Assembly: GCF_003047295.1 (NCBI RefSeq) | Contig: NZ_PZYZ01000010.1 | Span: 1-64,000 of the forward strand | DNA from: Nocardioides sediminis | GTDB taxonomy: Bacteria; Actinomycetota; Actinomycetes; Propionibacteriales; Nocardioidaceae | Direction: 5' to 3' | Length of the DNA stretch: 64,000 nucleotides | Notes under the pieces: generated by a model | The model's database searches: none | The model's input: only the letters and a program-made list of their open reading frames with translations | What the model was told of the DNA's origin: nothing | Translations under genes and position numbers: made by a program | Part shown: positions 1-8,395 of the stretch, piece after piece | Position numbering within the stretch: the first letter of the stretch is position 1 | Layout of the letters: each line of letters opens with the position of its first letter

Positions 1-66
1 ACCTTGGACATGGACACCCCAGCCGACAGACTGGCCAGACTGCTCGCCAACCCGGCAGCAGCATGA
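1..66 (+). CDS. 3' end of an unidentified gene (truncated by window edge)
   Basis: Frame 1 is open from the first base to a TGA at 64-66 and encodes 21 residues ending in ANPAAA. The stretch is Leu/Ala/Arg-rich and its codons end mostly in G or C, as in the other genes here. It is followed by a hairpin and a convergent glycosyltransferase gene, so it may be the tail of a neighbouring gene in the same glycan-type cluster. It is too short to assign a family, and a chance open frame cannot be excluded. Confidence 0.35.
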   Translation, partial: TLDMDTPADRLARLLANPAAA

Positions 67-113
67 ACCGTTGCTTAGACCGAACGACCTTGCCCGGCCA
101 GCAACCGTCAAGT

Positions 114-131
114 TCACCGCTCCAGCGGTGA
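114..131. terminator. Hairpin between convergent genes
   Basis: The arms TCACCGCT and AGCGGTGA pair perfectly around a CC centre and are followed by a short T run (132-134). The hairpin lies between the stop of the leftmost partial gene and the end of the convergent glycosyltransferase gene, so it could terminate transcription from both sides. Confidence 0.5.
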
Positions 132-149
132 TTTCGACAGACGGGGCTC

Positions 150-1268
150 CTACACCTCGTGCGGCCGCAGCGCGAGCGCAGCGGGGTCGACGGTGTCCGT
201 GTCGAGCACCCGGTGCGGTACGGCGATGCGCCACTCGCCGCTCGCGACGTCCTGCACCCGGTCCGCCGGGCCGTCGAGCCCGGCCACCCAGGTCATCAGG
301 GCCGCCGCCTCGGGGCGGCGGTCCTGCTCGACCAGCCAGCCACAGAGCCGGTGCACCGGCGGCAGCCCGCTGTGCACCAGCGAGCGCTGCCCCCACAGCT
401 CGAGCACCCCGGCCCGCAGCAGTCGCCACCACTCGTCGCTCGCGCCGGGGATGAGCAGGAAGTAGCGCCACAGGTCGCCGGCGAGCACCCGGTCCACGGC
501 GTAGGACGTGACCACCGGGTCGCCGTGCGCCTCCACCGAGGCGAGCGTCATCCGCTTGGTCTCCCACCGGTCGACCAGGTCCGGCACCGACGCCCGCTGC
601 TGGGTGATCGAGGTGCCGTCGGTGCGGATGCGCCAGTGGTAGACCGGCTCCTCGAGCACGTCGAAGGTGCCCGCCAGGTAGGCACGCGTCGTGGTCGGCT
701 GGTCCTCGTAGCGGACCCGCTCGGGCCAGGAGAGCCCCGCCGACTCCCAGAAGGACCTCCGGAACAGCTTGTTCCACGCGAAGACGTCGCCGAGGATCTC
801 CGGGTGGTCGTGGATGCGGACCCCGGTCAGCGGCGGGTGGTGCAGCCGACGCATCCACGGCGGCTCGGTGAGCGAGCCGTCCTCCCAGCGCAGCACCGAC
901 CCGGTCGCGAAGTCCGACCCCGAGGCCTCCAGCGCCGCCACGAGGGTGGCCAGCGCGTGCGGCGGCAGCACGTCGTCGGAGTCGAGAAAGCCGACGTAGT
1001 CGCCCCGCACGTGGCGGAGACCCTCGTTGCGGGCGGCACCGAGCCCGCCGTTGTGGGTGTGCACGACGCGGATCCGGGGGTCGCGCGCGGCCCACTCGTC
1101 GGCGATCTCGCCGGACCGGTCGGGGGTGCCGTCGTCCACGACCACGGCCTCCCACCGGGTGTGCGTCTGGGCCGCCAGGGACTCCAGGCAGGCGGGCAGC
1201 CAGTCCTCGACGGCGTACACGGGCACGACCACGCTGACCAGGGGCCGCCGACGACCAAACCACTTCAC
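150..1268 (-). CDS. Family 2 glycosyltransferase (GT-A fold)
   Basis: This 372-aa protein has the GT2 layout: a nucleotide-binding strand SVVVPVY near residue 12, the acidic motif DDG at 45-47 and the metal-binding DSDD at 96-99, followed by a longer C-terminal part with an RYEDQ motif typical of GT2 enzymes acting on cell-surface glycans. It should transfer a sugar from a nucleotide sugar to a glycan or lipid acceptor on the cytoplasmic face of the membrane; donor and acceptor cannot be read from sequence. No transmembrane segment is evident. The start is GTG at 1268, with a TACTGT -10-like hexamer 8 bases upstream. It is divergent from the sulfotransferase gene at 1305; both probably belong to a surface-polysaccharide cluster extending left of the window. 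Confidence 0.88.
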   Translation of the reverse strand: MKWFGRRRPLVSVVVPVYAVEDWLPACLESLAAQTHTRWEAVVVDDGTPDRSGEIADEWAARDPRIRVVHTHNGGLGAARNEGLRHVRGDYVGFLDSDDVLPPHALATLVAALEASGSDFATGSVLRWEDGSLTEPPWMRRLHHPPLTGVRIHDHPEILGDVFAWNKLFRRSFWESAGLSWPERVRYEDQPTTTRAYLAGTFDVLEEPVYHWRIRTDGTSITQQRASVPDLVDRWETKRMTLASVEAHGDPVVTSYAVDRVLAGDLWRYFLLIPGASDEWWRLLRAGVLELWGQRSLVHSGLPPVHRLCGWLVEQDRRPEAAALMTWVAGLDGPADRVQDVASGEWRIAVPHRVLDTDTVDPAALALRPHEV

Positions 1269-1276
1269 GAGGGGGG

Positions 1277-1282
1277 ACAGTA
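1277..1282 (-). promoter_or_regulatory. -10 hexamer TACTGT, divergent promoter
   Basis: TACTGT on the minus strand lies 8 bases before the GTG of the glycosyltransferase gene. This spacing puts the transcription start at or next to the start codon (leaderless). It is only 8 bases from the opposing hexamer at 1291. Confidence 0.45.
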
Positions 1283-1290
1283 ACGAGTTG

Positions 1291-1296
1291 TAGGCT
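1291..1296 (+). promoter_or_regulatory. -10 hexamer TAGGCT, divergent promoter
   Basis: TAGGCT is followed after 8 bases by the GTG of the sulfotransferase gene. There is no Shine-Dalgarno sequence, so a leaderless transcript is likely. Confidence 0.5.
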
Positions 1297-1304
1297 CACC
1301 GACC

Positions 1305-2420
1305 GTGACTGAGGCGAGCGGGACCCGATCGACGACCCAGCGGCAGGCCCGCGCCATCGACGAGATGAACCCCGACGGCGTGCCCCGCAAGGTGCTCTTC
1401 GTCGCCGGCGCCGGCCGCAGCGGCACCTCGACCATGGCCGGCATCGCCAGCCTGCTGGGCATGCACGTCCCGCTGCCCGAGGTCCCCGCCGACGCGTCCA
1501 ACCCCCGCGGCTTCAGCGAGCCCCAGTGGGTGGTCGACCTGCACGACCGGCTCCTCAAGGAGGCCGGCGTCCAGGTCAGCGACAGCCGCCCCAGCGCCTG
1601 GTTCGAGACCGGCCGCATCTCCACCCGCGAGCCCGCCCGCATCCGGGTCACCGAGTGGCTCGAGCCGCACTTCGACGTCCACCCCGAGCTCGTCGTCAAG
1701 GACCCGCGACTGAGCTGGTTCCTCGGCCTGTGGCGGGTCGCCGCGATCCGCACCGGCGCGACGCCGGTCTTCGCCACCATGCTGCGGCCGCCGGCCGAGG
1801 TGGTGGGCAGCAAGCAGAAGTACTACGCCAACAAGCTCGGCGCCTCGCACCTCGCGGCGAGCTGGCTCAACATGCTGCTCCACACCGAGCGCGCCACCCG
1901 CGAGAGCGCCGGCAGCGGCCGGGTGTTCGTGCGGTACGAGGACCTGCTCACCGACTGGGTGAAGACGACGATGCACGTCGGCAAGACCCTCGACCTGCAG
2001 ACGATCATCCACACGCGCAGCGACCAGATCCGCGAGGTCCACCGCTTCATCGACCCCAACCTGCGCCGGGTCACCCAGACCCTCGACGACCTCGGCCTCC
2101 CGCCGCGGCTGCACGAACTCACCGCCACCACCTGGACCGAGCTCAACAAGCTGGCCGAGCCCGACGGCGACACCGCCGAGGTGCACGCGACCCTCGACGA
2201 GCTCCGCGACGCCTACACCGACCTCTACGAGGAGGCCGAGGCGATCAGCCGGTCCTCCGTCGTGGCCGCGCGGATCGCCGGCGCCCAGGCCGCGGCCGAC
2301 GCCCCGGCCCCCGCGACCGGGCTGGCCGACCGGATCCCGCACGACGTGCGCGCCAAGATCCCGCCGTCCGTACGCCGCGGCGTCCGCAAGGCGCTCGGGC
2401 GGGAGCGGACCCAGGGATGA
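1305..2420 (+). CDS. Sulfotransferase family protein
   Basis: This 371-aa cytosolic protein starts at a GTG. It has the 5'-phosphosulfate-binding loop GAGRSGTS at residues 35-42, directly after a hydrophobic strand (VLFVA), and a later VFVRYEDLL segment typical of PAPS-dependent sulfotransferases. By family it transfers a sulfo group from PAPS to a hydroxyl on a glycan, lipid or small molecule. The next gene overlaps its stop codon (ATGA) and encodes a glycosyltransferase, so the two probably modify the same surface glycan or glycolipid. The C-terminus (about residues 300-371) is Ala/Pro/Arg-rich and probably unstructured. The acceptor is unknown. Confidence 0.85.
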   Translation: MTEASGTRSTTQRQARAIDEMNPDGVPRKVLFVAGAGRSGTSTMAGIASLLGMHVPLPEVPADASNPRGFSEPQWVVDLHDRLLKEAGVQVSDSRPSAWFETGRISTREPARIRVTEWLEPHFDVHPELVVKDPRLSWFLGLWRVAAIRTGATPVFATMLRPPAEVVGSKQKYYANKLGASHLAASWLNMLLHTERATRESAGSGRVFVRYEDLLTDWVKTTMHVGKTLDLQTIIHTRSDQIREVHRFIDPNLRRVTQTLDDLGLPPRLHELTATTWTELNKLAEPDGDTAEVHATLDELRDAYTDLYEEAEAISRSSVVAARIAGAQAAADAPAPATGLADRIPHDVRAKIPPSVRRGVRKALGRERTQG

Positions 2421-3367
2421 GCATCCCCATCGGCTCGGGCCCCGGCCTGTCCAACATCGAGGGGCACACCGACTTCGACATCGTGTGGCCCTGGAACCGC
2501 GAGGGCGGGCTGCGACGCGGCGCGACCGCCGTGCTGCGGGTGAAGAACGAGGCGGCGTCGATGCCCTTCGTGCTGCCGCCGCTGCTGCGGGCCTGCGACG
2601 CGGTGCTGCTCGTGGACAACGGCTCCGACGACGGCACGGGCGAGGCCGCGCTGGCCGCCGCCGCCCACGCCGGCCTTCCCGACAGGCTGACGGTCAAGGA
2701 GTACCCCTTCTCCGTCGCCCGCGCCGGCGCCGAGCACCTGGCGGTCAACGAGCGCTCGGTGCACTCGCTGGCCTACTTCTACAACTGGTGCTTCAGCCAC
2801 GTGCGCACCCGCTACTCGTGGAAGTGGGACGGCGACATGGTGCTCACGACCGAGGGCGAGGTCTCGCTGGCCGACCTGTCGTGGCAGATCGGGATGACCG
2901 ACGCCGTCGTGCGCATCCCGCGCCACGGGCTGTACATCAAGGACGACACCACCGCCTACCTCGACCTCGGCCTGCGCAACATCGAGGAGTGGGGCTTCCC
3001 GATGAGCCCGGACTTCGTCTACTCCAAGGCGCCGGAGTGGGAGATCCGCACCACCCCGGAGAACTTCCGGATGTTCGCCCTGCCCCAGGGCCTGGTCGTG
3101 GAGCTGAAGTACCTCGACGGCGACGAGTTCGCGCACTGGACCGACCCGGCGTCGTTCGCGACGAGCATCCGCAACCGCCGCAAGCGCCGGGAGTGGACGG
3201 TCTTCAACGCCCTCAACTCCGGCGAGGTCCCCGAGGGCGTCACCGAGATCGTGGCACCCGAGGGCGAGCACGTGGTCGACCATGTGACCCGTGCGTGGCT
3301 GCCCCGCGCCCCCCGCCCGTTCGTCGTCGACGACCCCGACCACGCCAAGCTGCACCTGCGCGCCTGA
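2417..3367 (+). CDS. Family 2 glycosyltransferase-like protein
   Basis: The ATG at 2417 overlaps the TGA of the sulfotransferase gene, giving a 316-aa protein. The N-terminus has a GT-A-like core: RVKNEA at 41-46 and DNGSDDGTG at 67-75, then a WDGDM segment in which D138-G139-D140 resembles the metal-binding DxD motif. The RVKNEA type is seen in GT2 enzymes that modify surface polysaccharides. No membrane segment is present. An upstream-extended reading frame exists, but it runs through the sulfotransferase gene in another frame. The tight overlap implies translational coupling and a shared pathway. Substrate is not assignable. Confidence 0.85.
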   Translation: MSIPIGSGPGLSNIEGHTDFDIVWPWNREGGLRRGATAVLRVKNEAASMPFVLPPLLRACDAVLLVDNGSDDGTGEAALAAAAHAGLPDRLTVKEYPFSVARAGAEHLAVNERSVHSLAYFYNWCFSHVRTRYSWKWDGDMVLTTEGEVSLADLSWQIGMTDAVVRIPRHGLYIKDDTTAYLDLGLRNIEEWGFPMSPDFVYSKAPEWEIRTTPENFRMFALPQGLVVELKYLDGDEFAHWTDPASFATSIRNRRKRREWTVFNALNSGEVPEGVTEIVAPEGEHVVDHVTRAWLPRAPRPFVVDDPDHAKLHLRA

Positions 3368-3445
3368 GGGATCCGTACGCCGTGGGCGCGGGCGTGTCGG
3401 GTACGTCACGTCCGCAGTCGGTTCCCACGGCGGAATCCGCGGGCG

Positions 3446-3451
3446 TACCCT
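3446..3451 (+). promoter_or_regulatory. Candidate -10 (TACCCT) for the pan-nad-coaX operon
   Basis: TACCCT is the best TAnnnT hexamer in the 168-base gap before the first operon gene. It implies a leader of roughly 80 bases that contains a small CCTC/GAGG hairpin near 3490-3505 and a weak GAGAGG ribosome-binding site. No clear -35 is visible. Confidence 0.35.
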
Positions 3452-3535
3452 CGGCGTTGAATCGAGCACATCGAGCGGTACCCAGCCTGTCTCCTCGGGG
3501 GAGGCAGTGGGACTGAAACGAGAGGTTCGCACCAG

Positions 3536-4477
3536 ATGACCCAGCCCAGCACGGGCCTGCGGGTCGGCGCCATCGGCGCCGGTCGCGTCGGCGCGACCCT
3601 GTCCGCCGCCCTGCGCGCCGCCGGCCACGACGTCGTGGCCGTGGCGGGTGAGTCCGACGCCTCCCGCCGCCGCATCGCGGCGCTGCTCCCCGGCGTACCG
3701 GTCGCCAAGCCGTCCGACGTGGCCCGCGCCTGCGACCTGCTGCTCCTCACCGTGCCCGACGACATGCTGCCCAACGTGGTGGCGATGCTGGCCGCGTCCG
3801 GGGCGATCCGCGAGGGCCAGTACGTCGCCCACACCTCGGGTCGCCACGGCCTCGCCGTCCTCGAGCCCGCCGCCGCGGTGGGGGCGCGGCCGATCGCGCT
3901 GCACCCGGCGATGACCTTCACCGGCACCGAGGTCGACCTGCCCCGCCTGGCGGGCTGCGTCTTCGGCGTGAGCGCCGGTGAGGCGGAGCGTGAGCTCACC
4001 GAGCGCCTCGTCGCCGAGCTCGGCGGTCGCGTCGTGTGGGTGCCCGAGGACCGTCGCACGCTCTACCACGCAGGTCTCGCGCACGGCGCCAACCACCTCG
4101 TGACCCTGGTGTCCCAGGCCGTCGAGCTGCTCTCCCAGGCGCTCGACACCGGCTCCGACGCGGACGTCAGCGCCGCCGACACCCTGCGCCCGCTGCTCAA
4201 CGCCGCCCTCGACAACGCGCTCGCCCAGGGCGACTCGGCCCTCACCGGCCCGATCGTGCGCGGCGACGTCGAGACGGTCCGCGCCCACCTCGCCGACGTC
4301 GCGGCCACCGCCCCCCACACGCTCCCGTCGTACGTCGCCCTGGCGCGCGCCACCCTCGACCGCGTCGTCACCGACGGGCGGGTCCTGCCGATCCGGGCGG
4401 CCAAGCTGGCGGCGGTCCTCGACGACGCCGAGCGGGCCGCGGCTCCCGGCCTGCCCACGGAGCGCCCCGCCCGATGA
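3536..4477 (+). CDS. Rossmann-like/DUF2520 protein, pantothenate operon
   Basis: This 313-aa protein begins with a dinucleotide-binding strand and glycine loop (AIGAGRVGATLSAAL, about residues 10-25), followed by an NADP-reductase-like Rossmann domain and a helical C-terminal domain of the DUF2520 type. The architecture resembles ketopantoate reductase (PanE) and other 6PGDH-like reductases. It is the first gene of an operon and overlaps panC by 4 bases; an equivalent gene precedes panC in mycobacteria (Rv3603c, from memory). A role as a reductase in pantothenate synthesis is attractive but unproven: no substrate residues can be assigned. GAGAGG upstream of the ATG is the likely ribosome-binding site. 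Confidence 0.88.
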   Translation: MTQPSTGLRVGAIGAGRVGATLSAALRAAGHDVVAVAGESDASRRRIAALLPGVPVAKPSDVARACDLLLLTVPDDMLPNVVAMLAASGAIREGQYVAHTSGRHGLAVLEPAAAVGARPIALHPAMTFTGTEVDLPRLAGCVFGVSAGEAERELTERLVAELGGRVVWVPEDRRTLYHAGLAHGANHLVTLVSQAVELLSQALDTGSDADVSAADTLRPLLNAALDNALAQGDSALTGPIVRGDVETVRAHLADVAATAPHTLPSYVALARATLDRVVTDGRVLPIRAAKLAAVLDDAERAAAPGLPTERPAR

Positions 4478-5379
4478 CCACCACCCCCGTCCTCGCGTCG
4501 ACCCGCGAGGAGCTGCGGGCCTGGCGCGCGCAGCGACCGGGCCGCGTCGCCTTCGTGCCCACCATGGGCGCACTCCACGACGGCCACGCCAGCCTGATGC
4601 GCACCGCCCGCAAGCACGCCGACACCGTGGTCGTCAGCGTCTTCGTCAACCCGCTGCAGTTCGCGGAGGGCGAGGACCTCGACCGCTACCCGCGGACCCT
4701 GGAGGCCGACCTCGAGGTCTGCGCCGCCGAGGGCGTGGACGTCGTCTTCGCCCCCTCGGTCGAGGAGGTCTATCCCCACGGCGTGCGCAACCAGCAGGGC
4801 GTGACCGTCGACCCCGGCCACCTGGCGACGATCCTCGACGGTGCGAGCCGCCCGGGGCACTTCACCGGGGTGCTCACCGTCGTGGCCAAGCTCTTCGGCC
4901 TCGTCCAGCCCGACGTCGCGGTCTTCGGTGAGAAGGACTACCAGCAGCTCGCGCTGATCACGCGGATGGCCGCTGACCTGTGCCTCCCGGTGGAGGTCGT
5001 GGGCGCCCCGACGGTCCGCGAGGACGACGGCCTGGCCATGTCCAGCCGCAACCGCTACCTCGACCCGGACCAGCGCCGGGCCGCGGTCGCGCTGAGCCGG
5101 GCGCTGCGAGCGGCGCAGGAGCGGGCGTCGTACGGCGTGCCGGCGGCGCGCTGGGCGGCGATGAGCGTCCTGCGCGCGGAGCCCGCGGTCGAGCTCGACT
5201 ACCTCGCGCTCACCTCGCCCGACCTCGGCGAGGCGCCCGAGACGGGGGAGGGCCGGATCCTGGTCGCGGCCCGGGTCGGCACCACCCGGCTCATCGACAA
5301 CATGCAGATCTTCTTCGACCACCTTCCACAGGCGGGCACCCCGACCGGGGGCTCGACCACCACTGAGAGGAGCAGCTGA
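4474..5379 (+). CDS. panC: Pantoate--beta-alanine ligase
   Basis: PanC joins pantoate and beta-alanine with ATP to give pantothenate. The 301-aa length fits the family. Visible motifs are the ATP-binding MGALHDGH near residues 28-35, VFVNPLQF, GEKDYQQL, and the KMSKS-like loop MSSRNRYL. The ATG at 4474 overlaps the stop of the DUF2520 gene (ATGA). The next gene, panD, makes the beta-alanine substrate and starts inside the panC stop codon (TGATG). panB is not in the window, so ketopantoate must be made from genes elsewhere. Confidence 0.97.
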   Translation: MTTTPVLASTREELRAWRAQRPGRVAFVPTMGALHDGHASLMRTARKHADTVVVSVFVNPLQFAEGEDLDRYPRTLEADLEVCAAEGVDVVFAPSVEEVYPHGVRNQQGVTVDPGHLATILDGASRPGHFTGVLTVVAKLFGLVQPDVAVFGEKDYQQLALITRMAADLCLPVEVVGAPTVREDDGLAMSSRNRYLDPDQRRAAVALSRALRAAQERASYGVPAARWAAMSVLRAEPAVELDYLALTSPDLGEAPETGEGRILVAARVGTTRLIDNMQIFFDHLPQAGTPTGGSTTTERSS

Positions 5380-5795
5380 TGCTGCGCACGATGATGAAGT
5401 CCAAGATCCATCGGGCCACCGTGACCCAGGCGGACCTGCACTACGTCGGGTCGGTGACCGTGGACGAGGACCTCCTCGACGCGGCCGACCTGCTCGCCGG
5501 CGAGCTCGTCCACATCGTCGACGTCACCAACGGCGCCCGCCTGGAGACCTACACGATCGCGGGCGAGCGCGGCTCGGGCGTGATCGGGATCAACGGCGCC
5601 GCCGCCCGGCTCGTGCACCCCGGCGACACGGTCATCCTCATCGCCTACGGGCAGATGGAGACCGCCGAGGCCAAGGAGTACAAGCCGTCGGTCGTCTTCG
5701 TCGACGCCGACAACAAGGTGATGGCCACCGGCTTCGACCCCGCCGAGACGTTCGGCGACTCCTCGCTGACGCGCGGCGACTTCCTGTCCCGCTAA
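5379..5795 (+). CDS. panD: Aspartate 1-decarboxylase precursor
   Basis: PanD converts L-aspartate to beta-alanine for pantothenate synthesis. The 138-aa proenzyme carries the self-cleavage site Gly24-Ser25 (HYVGSVTV) at the canonical position; cleavage creates the pyruvoyl cofactor on Ser25. The conserved GINGAAA stretch is also present. GAGAGGAG at 5365-5372 is a strong ribosome-binding site 6 bases before the ATG, which overlaps the panC stop by one base. The TAA stop is shared with a candidate -10 hexamer for nadB. Confidence 0.97.
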   Translation: MLRTMMKSKIHRATVTQADLHYVGSVTVDEDLLDAADLLAGELVHIVDVTNGARLETYTIAGERGSGVIGINGAAARLVHPGDTVILIAYGQMETAEAKEYKPSVVFVDADNKVMATGFDPAETFGDSSLTRGDFLSR

Positions 5796-5798
5796 CCT
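5793..5798 (+). promoter_or_regulatory. Candidate internal -10 (TAACCT) overlapping panD stop
   Basis: TAACCT begins with the panD stop codon and lies 6 bases before the nadB ATG. It could give a leaderless nadB transcript independent of the upstream pan genes. The gene order still allows read-through from panD. Confidence 0.4.
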
Positions 5799-5804
5799 GC
5801 GCGG

Positions 5805-7496
5805 ATGCAGTCGTCGCCCCCGGGGCTCCCGCAACGCCTGCGGGCGCCCGAGCCGGGCTGGACCACGCGCGCCGACGCGGTCGTCATCGGGTCCGGCATC
5901 GCCGGGCTCACCGCCGCGCTCCGGATCCGGGCGGAGGACCCGGCGCTGTCGGTGCTGGTCGTCACCAAGGACGTCCTCAGCGCGGGCTCGACCCAGTGGG
6001 CCCAGGGCGGCATCGCCGCGGCCCTCGGCCCGGGTGACACGCCGGAGCAGCACCTGCACGACACCCTGGTGGCCGGTGCCGGCGCCTGCGACGTGGAGGC
6101 CGTCCGGGCGCTCGTGACCGAGGGTCCCGCCGCCGTGCACGAGCTGATCGCGCTGGGGACACGTTTCGACCACCACGAGGGCGAGCTGTCGCTGACCCGC
6201 GAGGGCGGCCACCTGCGCGACCGCATCGCGCACGCCGGGGGCGACGCGACCGGTGCCGAGATCCAGCGGGCGTTGATCGCCGCCGTGGAGCGCGACCCCG
6301 CCATCGAGGTCATCCAGCACGCGCTGGCGGTCGACCTGCTCCTCGCCGCCGACGGTGGCGTGGCCGGGGTGACCCTGCACGTGCTGGGGGAGGGCCAGCG
6401 CGACGGAGTCGGGGCGGTGCACTGCCGCGCCGTCGTGCTCGCGTCGGGCGGCCTGGGCCAGGTGTTCTCCCAGTCGACCAACCCCAGCGTCTCCACGGGC
6501 GACGGGATGGCGCTGGCGATGCGTGCCGGCGCGACGCTGCGCGACCTCGAGTTCGTGCAGTTCCACCCGACGGTGATGTACCTCGGCCCCGACTCCCAGG
6601 GCCAGCAGCCGCTGATCTCCGAGGCAGTCCGCGGCGAGGGCGCCTTCCTCGTCGACGCCCTTCCTGAAGAGGGGGGCACCCGCTTCATGCAGGGCGAGCA
6701 CCAGCTCGCCGACCTCGCCCCCCGCGACGTGGTCGCCAAGGCCATCACCCGGCGGATGATCGAGACCGGCGAGCCGCACATGTGGCTGGACGCCCGGCAC
6801 CTCGGCGCCGCGTTCTGGGAGAGGCGCTTCCCCACGATCCTCGCCGTCTGCCGCGAGCACGGCGTGGACCCCACGACCGAGCTGATCCCGGTCGCCCCGG
6901 CCCAGCACTACGCGTCCGGGGGCGTCGCCACCGACCTGCACGGCCGCTCGGACGTGCCCGGCCTCTACGCCACCGGCGAGGTGGCCTGCTCCGGCGTCCA
7001 CGGCGCCAACCGGCTGGCGTCCAACTCGCTGCTCGAGGGCCTGGTGTTCTCCCGCCGCATCGCCGCGGTCCTGCCCGGCGAGCTGCGTCCCTGGGCGGAG
7101 CCGGTGCCCGACGGCCGCCCCGCCGGGCTCACCGCCTGGGACCGGCGCCGCGCGCTCCAGGAGGTCATGACCTCGCGGGTCGGCGTGCTCAGGACGGCCG
7201 ACGGCATGCAGGAGGCGCTGGACCGGCTCGCCGCCCTCGGCGGCGCCGGCGACGAGGCCCCGGGTGTCGACGGGTGGGAGACCACCAACCTGCTCTCCCT
7301 CAGCACCGCCCTGGCCGCTGCGGCCCTGCTGCGCGAGGAGACGCGCGGCTCCCACTGGCGCGAGGACTTCCCCGACCGCGACGACCTCAGGTGGGCCGGC
7401 CACGTCGACAGCCGCCTCGTCGCCGGCGAGCTCCGGCAGGACTTCGTCGCCGCACCCTCGACCGACCCGTCCGCCCTGACCGTGGAGAACCGATGA
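5805..7496 (+). CDS. nadB: L-aspartate oxidase
   Basis: NadB is an FAD enzyme that oxidises L-aspartate to iminoaspartate, the first step of de novo NAD synthesis. The 563-aa protein has the FAD-binding GSGIAGLTAAL loop near residue 28, a QWAQGGIAAAL segment, HPTVMYL, the catalytic-region motif RGEGA, and the C-terminal FAD motif GEVACSGVHGANRLASNSLL. It starts 9 bases after panD and overlaps nadC by 4 bases. The partner quinolinate synthase gene nadA is not in the operon. Sharing an operon with panD places two aspartate-consuming enzymes under common control. Confidence 0.96.
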   Translation: MQSSPPGLPQRLRAPEPGWTTRADAVVIGSGIAGLTAALRIRAEDPALSVLVVTKDVLSAGSTQWAQGGIAAALGPGDTPEQHLHDTLVAGAGACDVEAVRALVTEGPAAVHELIALGTRFDHHEGELSLTREGGHLRDRIAHAGGDATGAEIQRALIAAVERDPAIEVIQHALAVDLLLAADGGVAGVTLHVLGEGQRDGVGAVHCRAVVLASGGLGQVFSQSTNPSVSTGDGMALAMRAGATLRDLEFVQFHPTVMYLGPDSQGQQPLISEAVRGEGAFLVDALPEEGGTRFMQGEHQLADLAPRDVVAKAITRRMIETGEPHMWLDARHLGAAFWERRFPTILAVCREHGVDPTTELIPVAPAQHYASGGVATDLHGRSDVPGLYATGEVACSGVHGANRLASNSLLEGLVFSRRIAAVLPGELRPWAEPVPDGRPAGLTAWDRRRALQEVMTSRVGVLRTADGMQEALDRLAALGGAGDEAPGVDGWETTNLLSLSTALAAAALLREETRGSHWREDFPDRDDLRWAGHVDSRLVAGELRQDFVAAPSTDPSALTVENR

Positions 7497-8395
7497 CGCC
7501 GTACGCCGCCCTGCCGCCCGCGCTGCTCGACGAGGTGCGGGCGGCCGGGCTCGACCCCGAGCAGGTCCACGCCGACATCGCCCGCGCCCTGGCCGAGGAC
7601 CTCCCCGGCGGGGCCGAGGACGCCACCAGCGTCGCCACCATCCCCGCCGACGCCACCGGCACGGCCGACTGGTCGGCGCGCGAGCCCGGCGTCGTCGTGG
7701 GGCTGGCGCTCGCGGCGATGGTCTTCCACCAGGTCATGGGCGACACCGTGACGATCTCCGACCGGGTCGCCGACGGCACCCACGTGGACCGGGGCGACGT
7801 CGTGCTCCGTGTCTCCGGTCCCACCCGGGGGCTCCTGACCGCGGAGCGCACCGCGCTCAACTTCGCCAGCCACCTGTCCGGCGTCGCCACCGCCACCAGC
7901 CGCTGGGTGGCCGCCCTCGAGGGCACCGGCGCCCAGGTCCTCGACACCCGCAAGACGCTGCCCGGCTGGCGGGCCCTGCAGAAGTACGCCGTGCGCTGCG
8001 GTGGCGGCGTCAACCACCGCTTCAGCCTCGTCGACAAGGCGATGATCAAGGACAACCACGTCATCGCCGCCGGGGGCGTCGTGCCCGCCCTCGAGGCCGT
8101 GCGGGCGGCGTACCCCGGGCTCCCCGTCATCTGCGAGGTCACCGACCTCGACCAGCTGCGCGACCTGCTCGCCGTCGACGCCGAGTGGGTCCTGCTCGAC
8201 AACATGGACGACGCCACGATGGCCGAGGCCGTGCGGGTGCGGGACGCGAGCGGGGTCGGGGCCGTGCTCGAGGCCTCCGGCGGGCTCACCCTCGAGCGTG
8301 CCCGGGCGGTCGCCGAGACCGGCGTCGACTACATCTCCGTCGGCGCCCTGACGCACAGCGTGACCGTCCTGGACCTCGGCATGGACCTGCGATGA
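7493..8395 (+). CDS. nadC: Nicotinate-nucleotide pyrophosphorylase (carboxylating)
   Basis: NadC converts quinolinate and PRPP to nicotinate mononucleotide with loss of CO2. The 300-aa product shows DTRKTLPGWR near residue 145, followed by the KYAVRCGGGVNHR and KDNH motifs that bind quinolinate and PRPP, and EVTDLDQL and LLDNM in the barrel. The ATG at 7493 overlaps the nadB stop (ATGA), and its own stop overlaps the coaX start in the same way, indicating translational coupling. Confidence 0.97.
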   Translation: MTPYAALPPALLDEVRAAGLDPEQVHADIARALAEDLPGGAEDATSVATIPADATGTADWSAREPGVVVGLALAAMVFHQVMGDTVTISDRVADGTHVDRGDVVLRVSGPTRGLLTAERTALNFASHLSGVATATSRWVAALEGTGAQVLDTRKTLPGWRALQKYAVRCGGGVNHRFSLVDKAMIKDNHVIAAGGVVPALEAVRAAYPGLPVICEVTDLDQLRDLLAVDAEWVLLDNMDDATMAEAVRVRDASGVGAVLEASGGLTLERARAVAETGVDYISVGALTHSVTVLDLGMDLR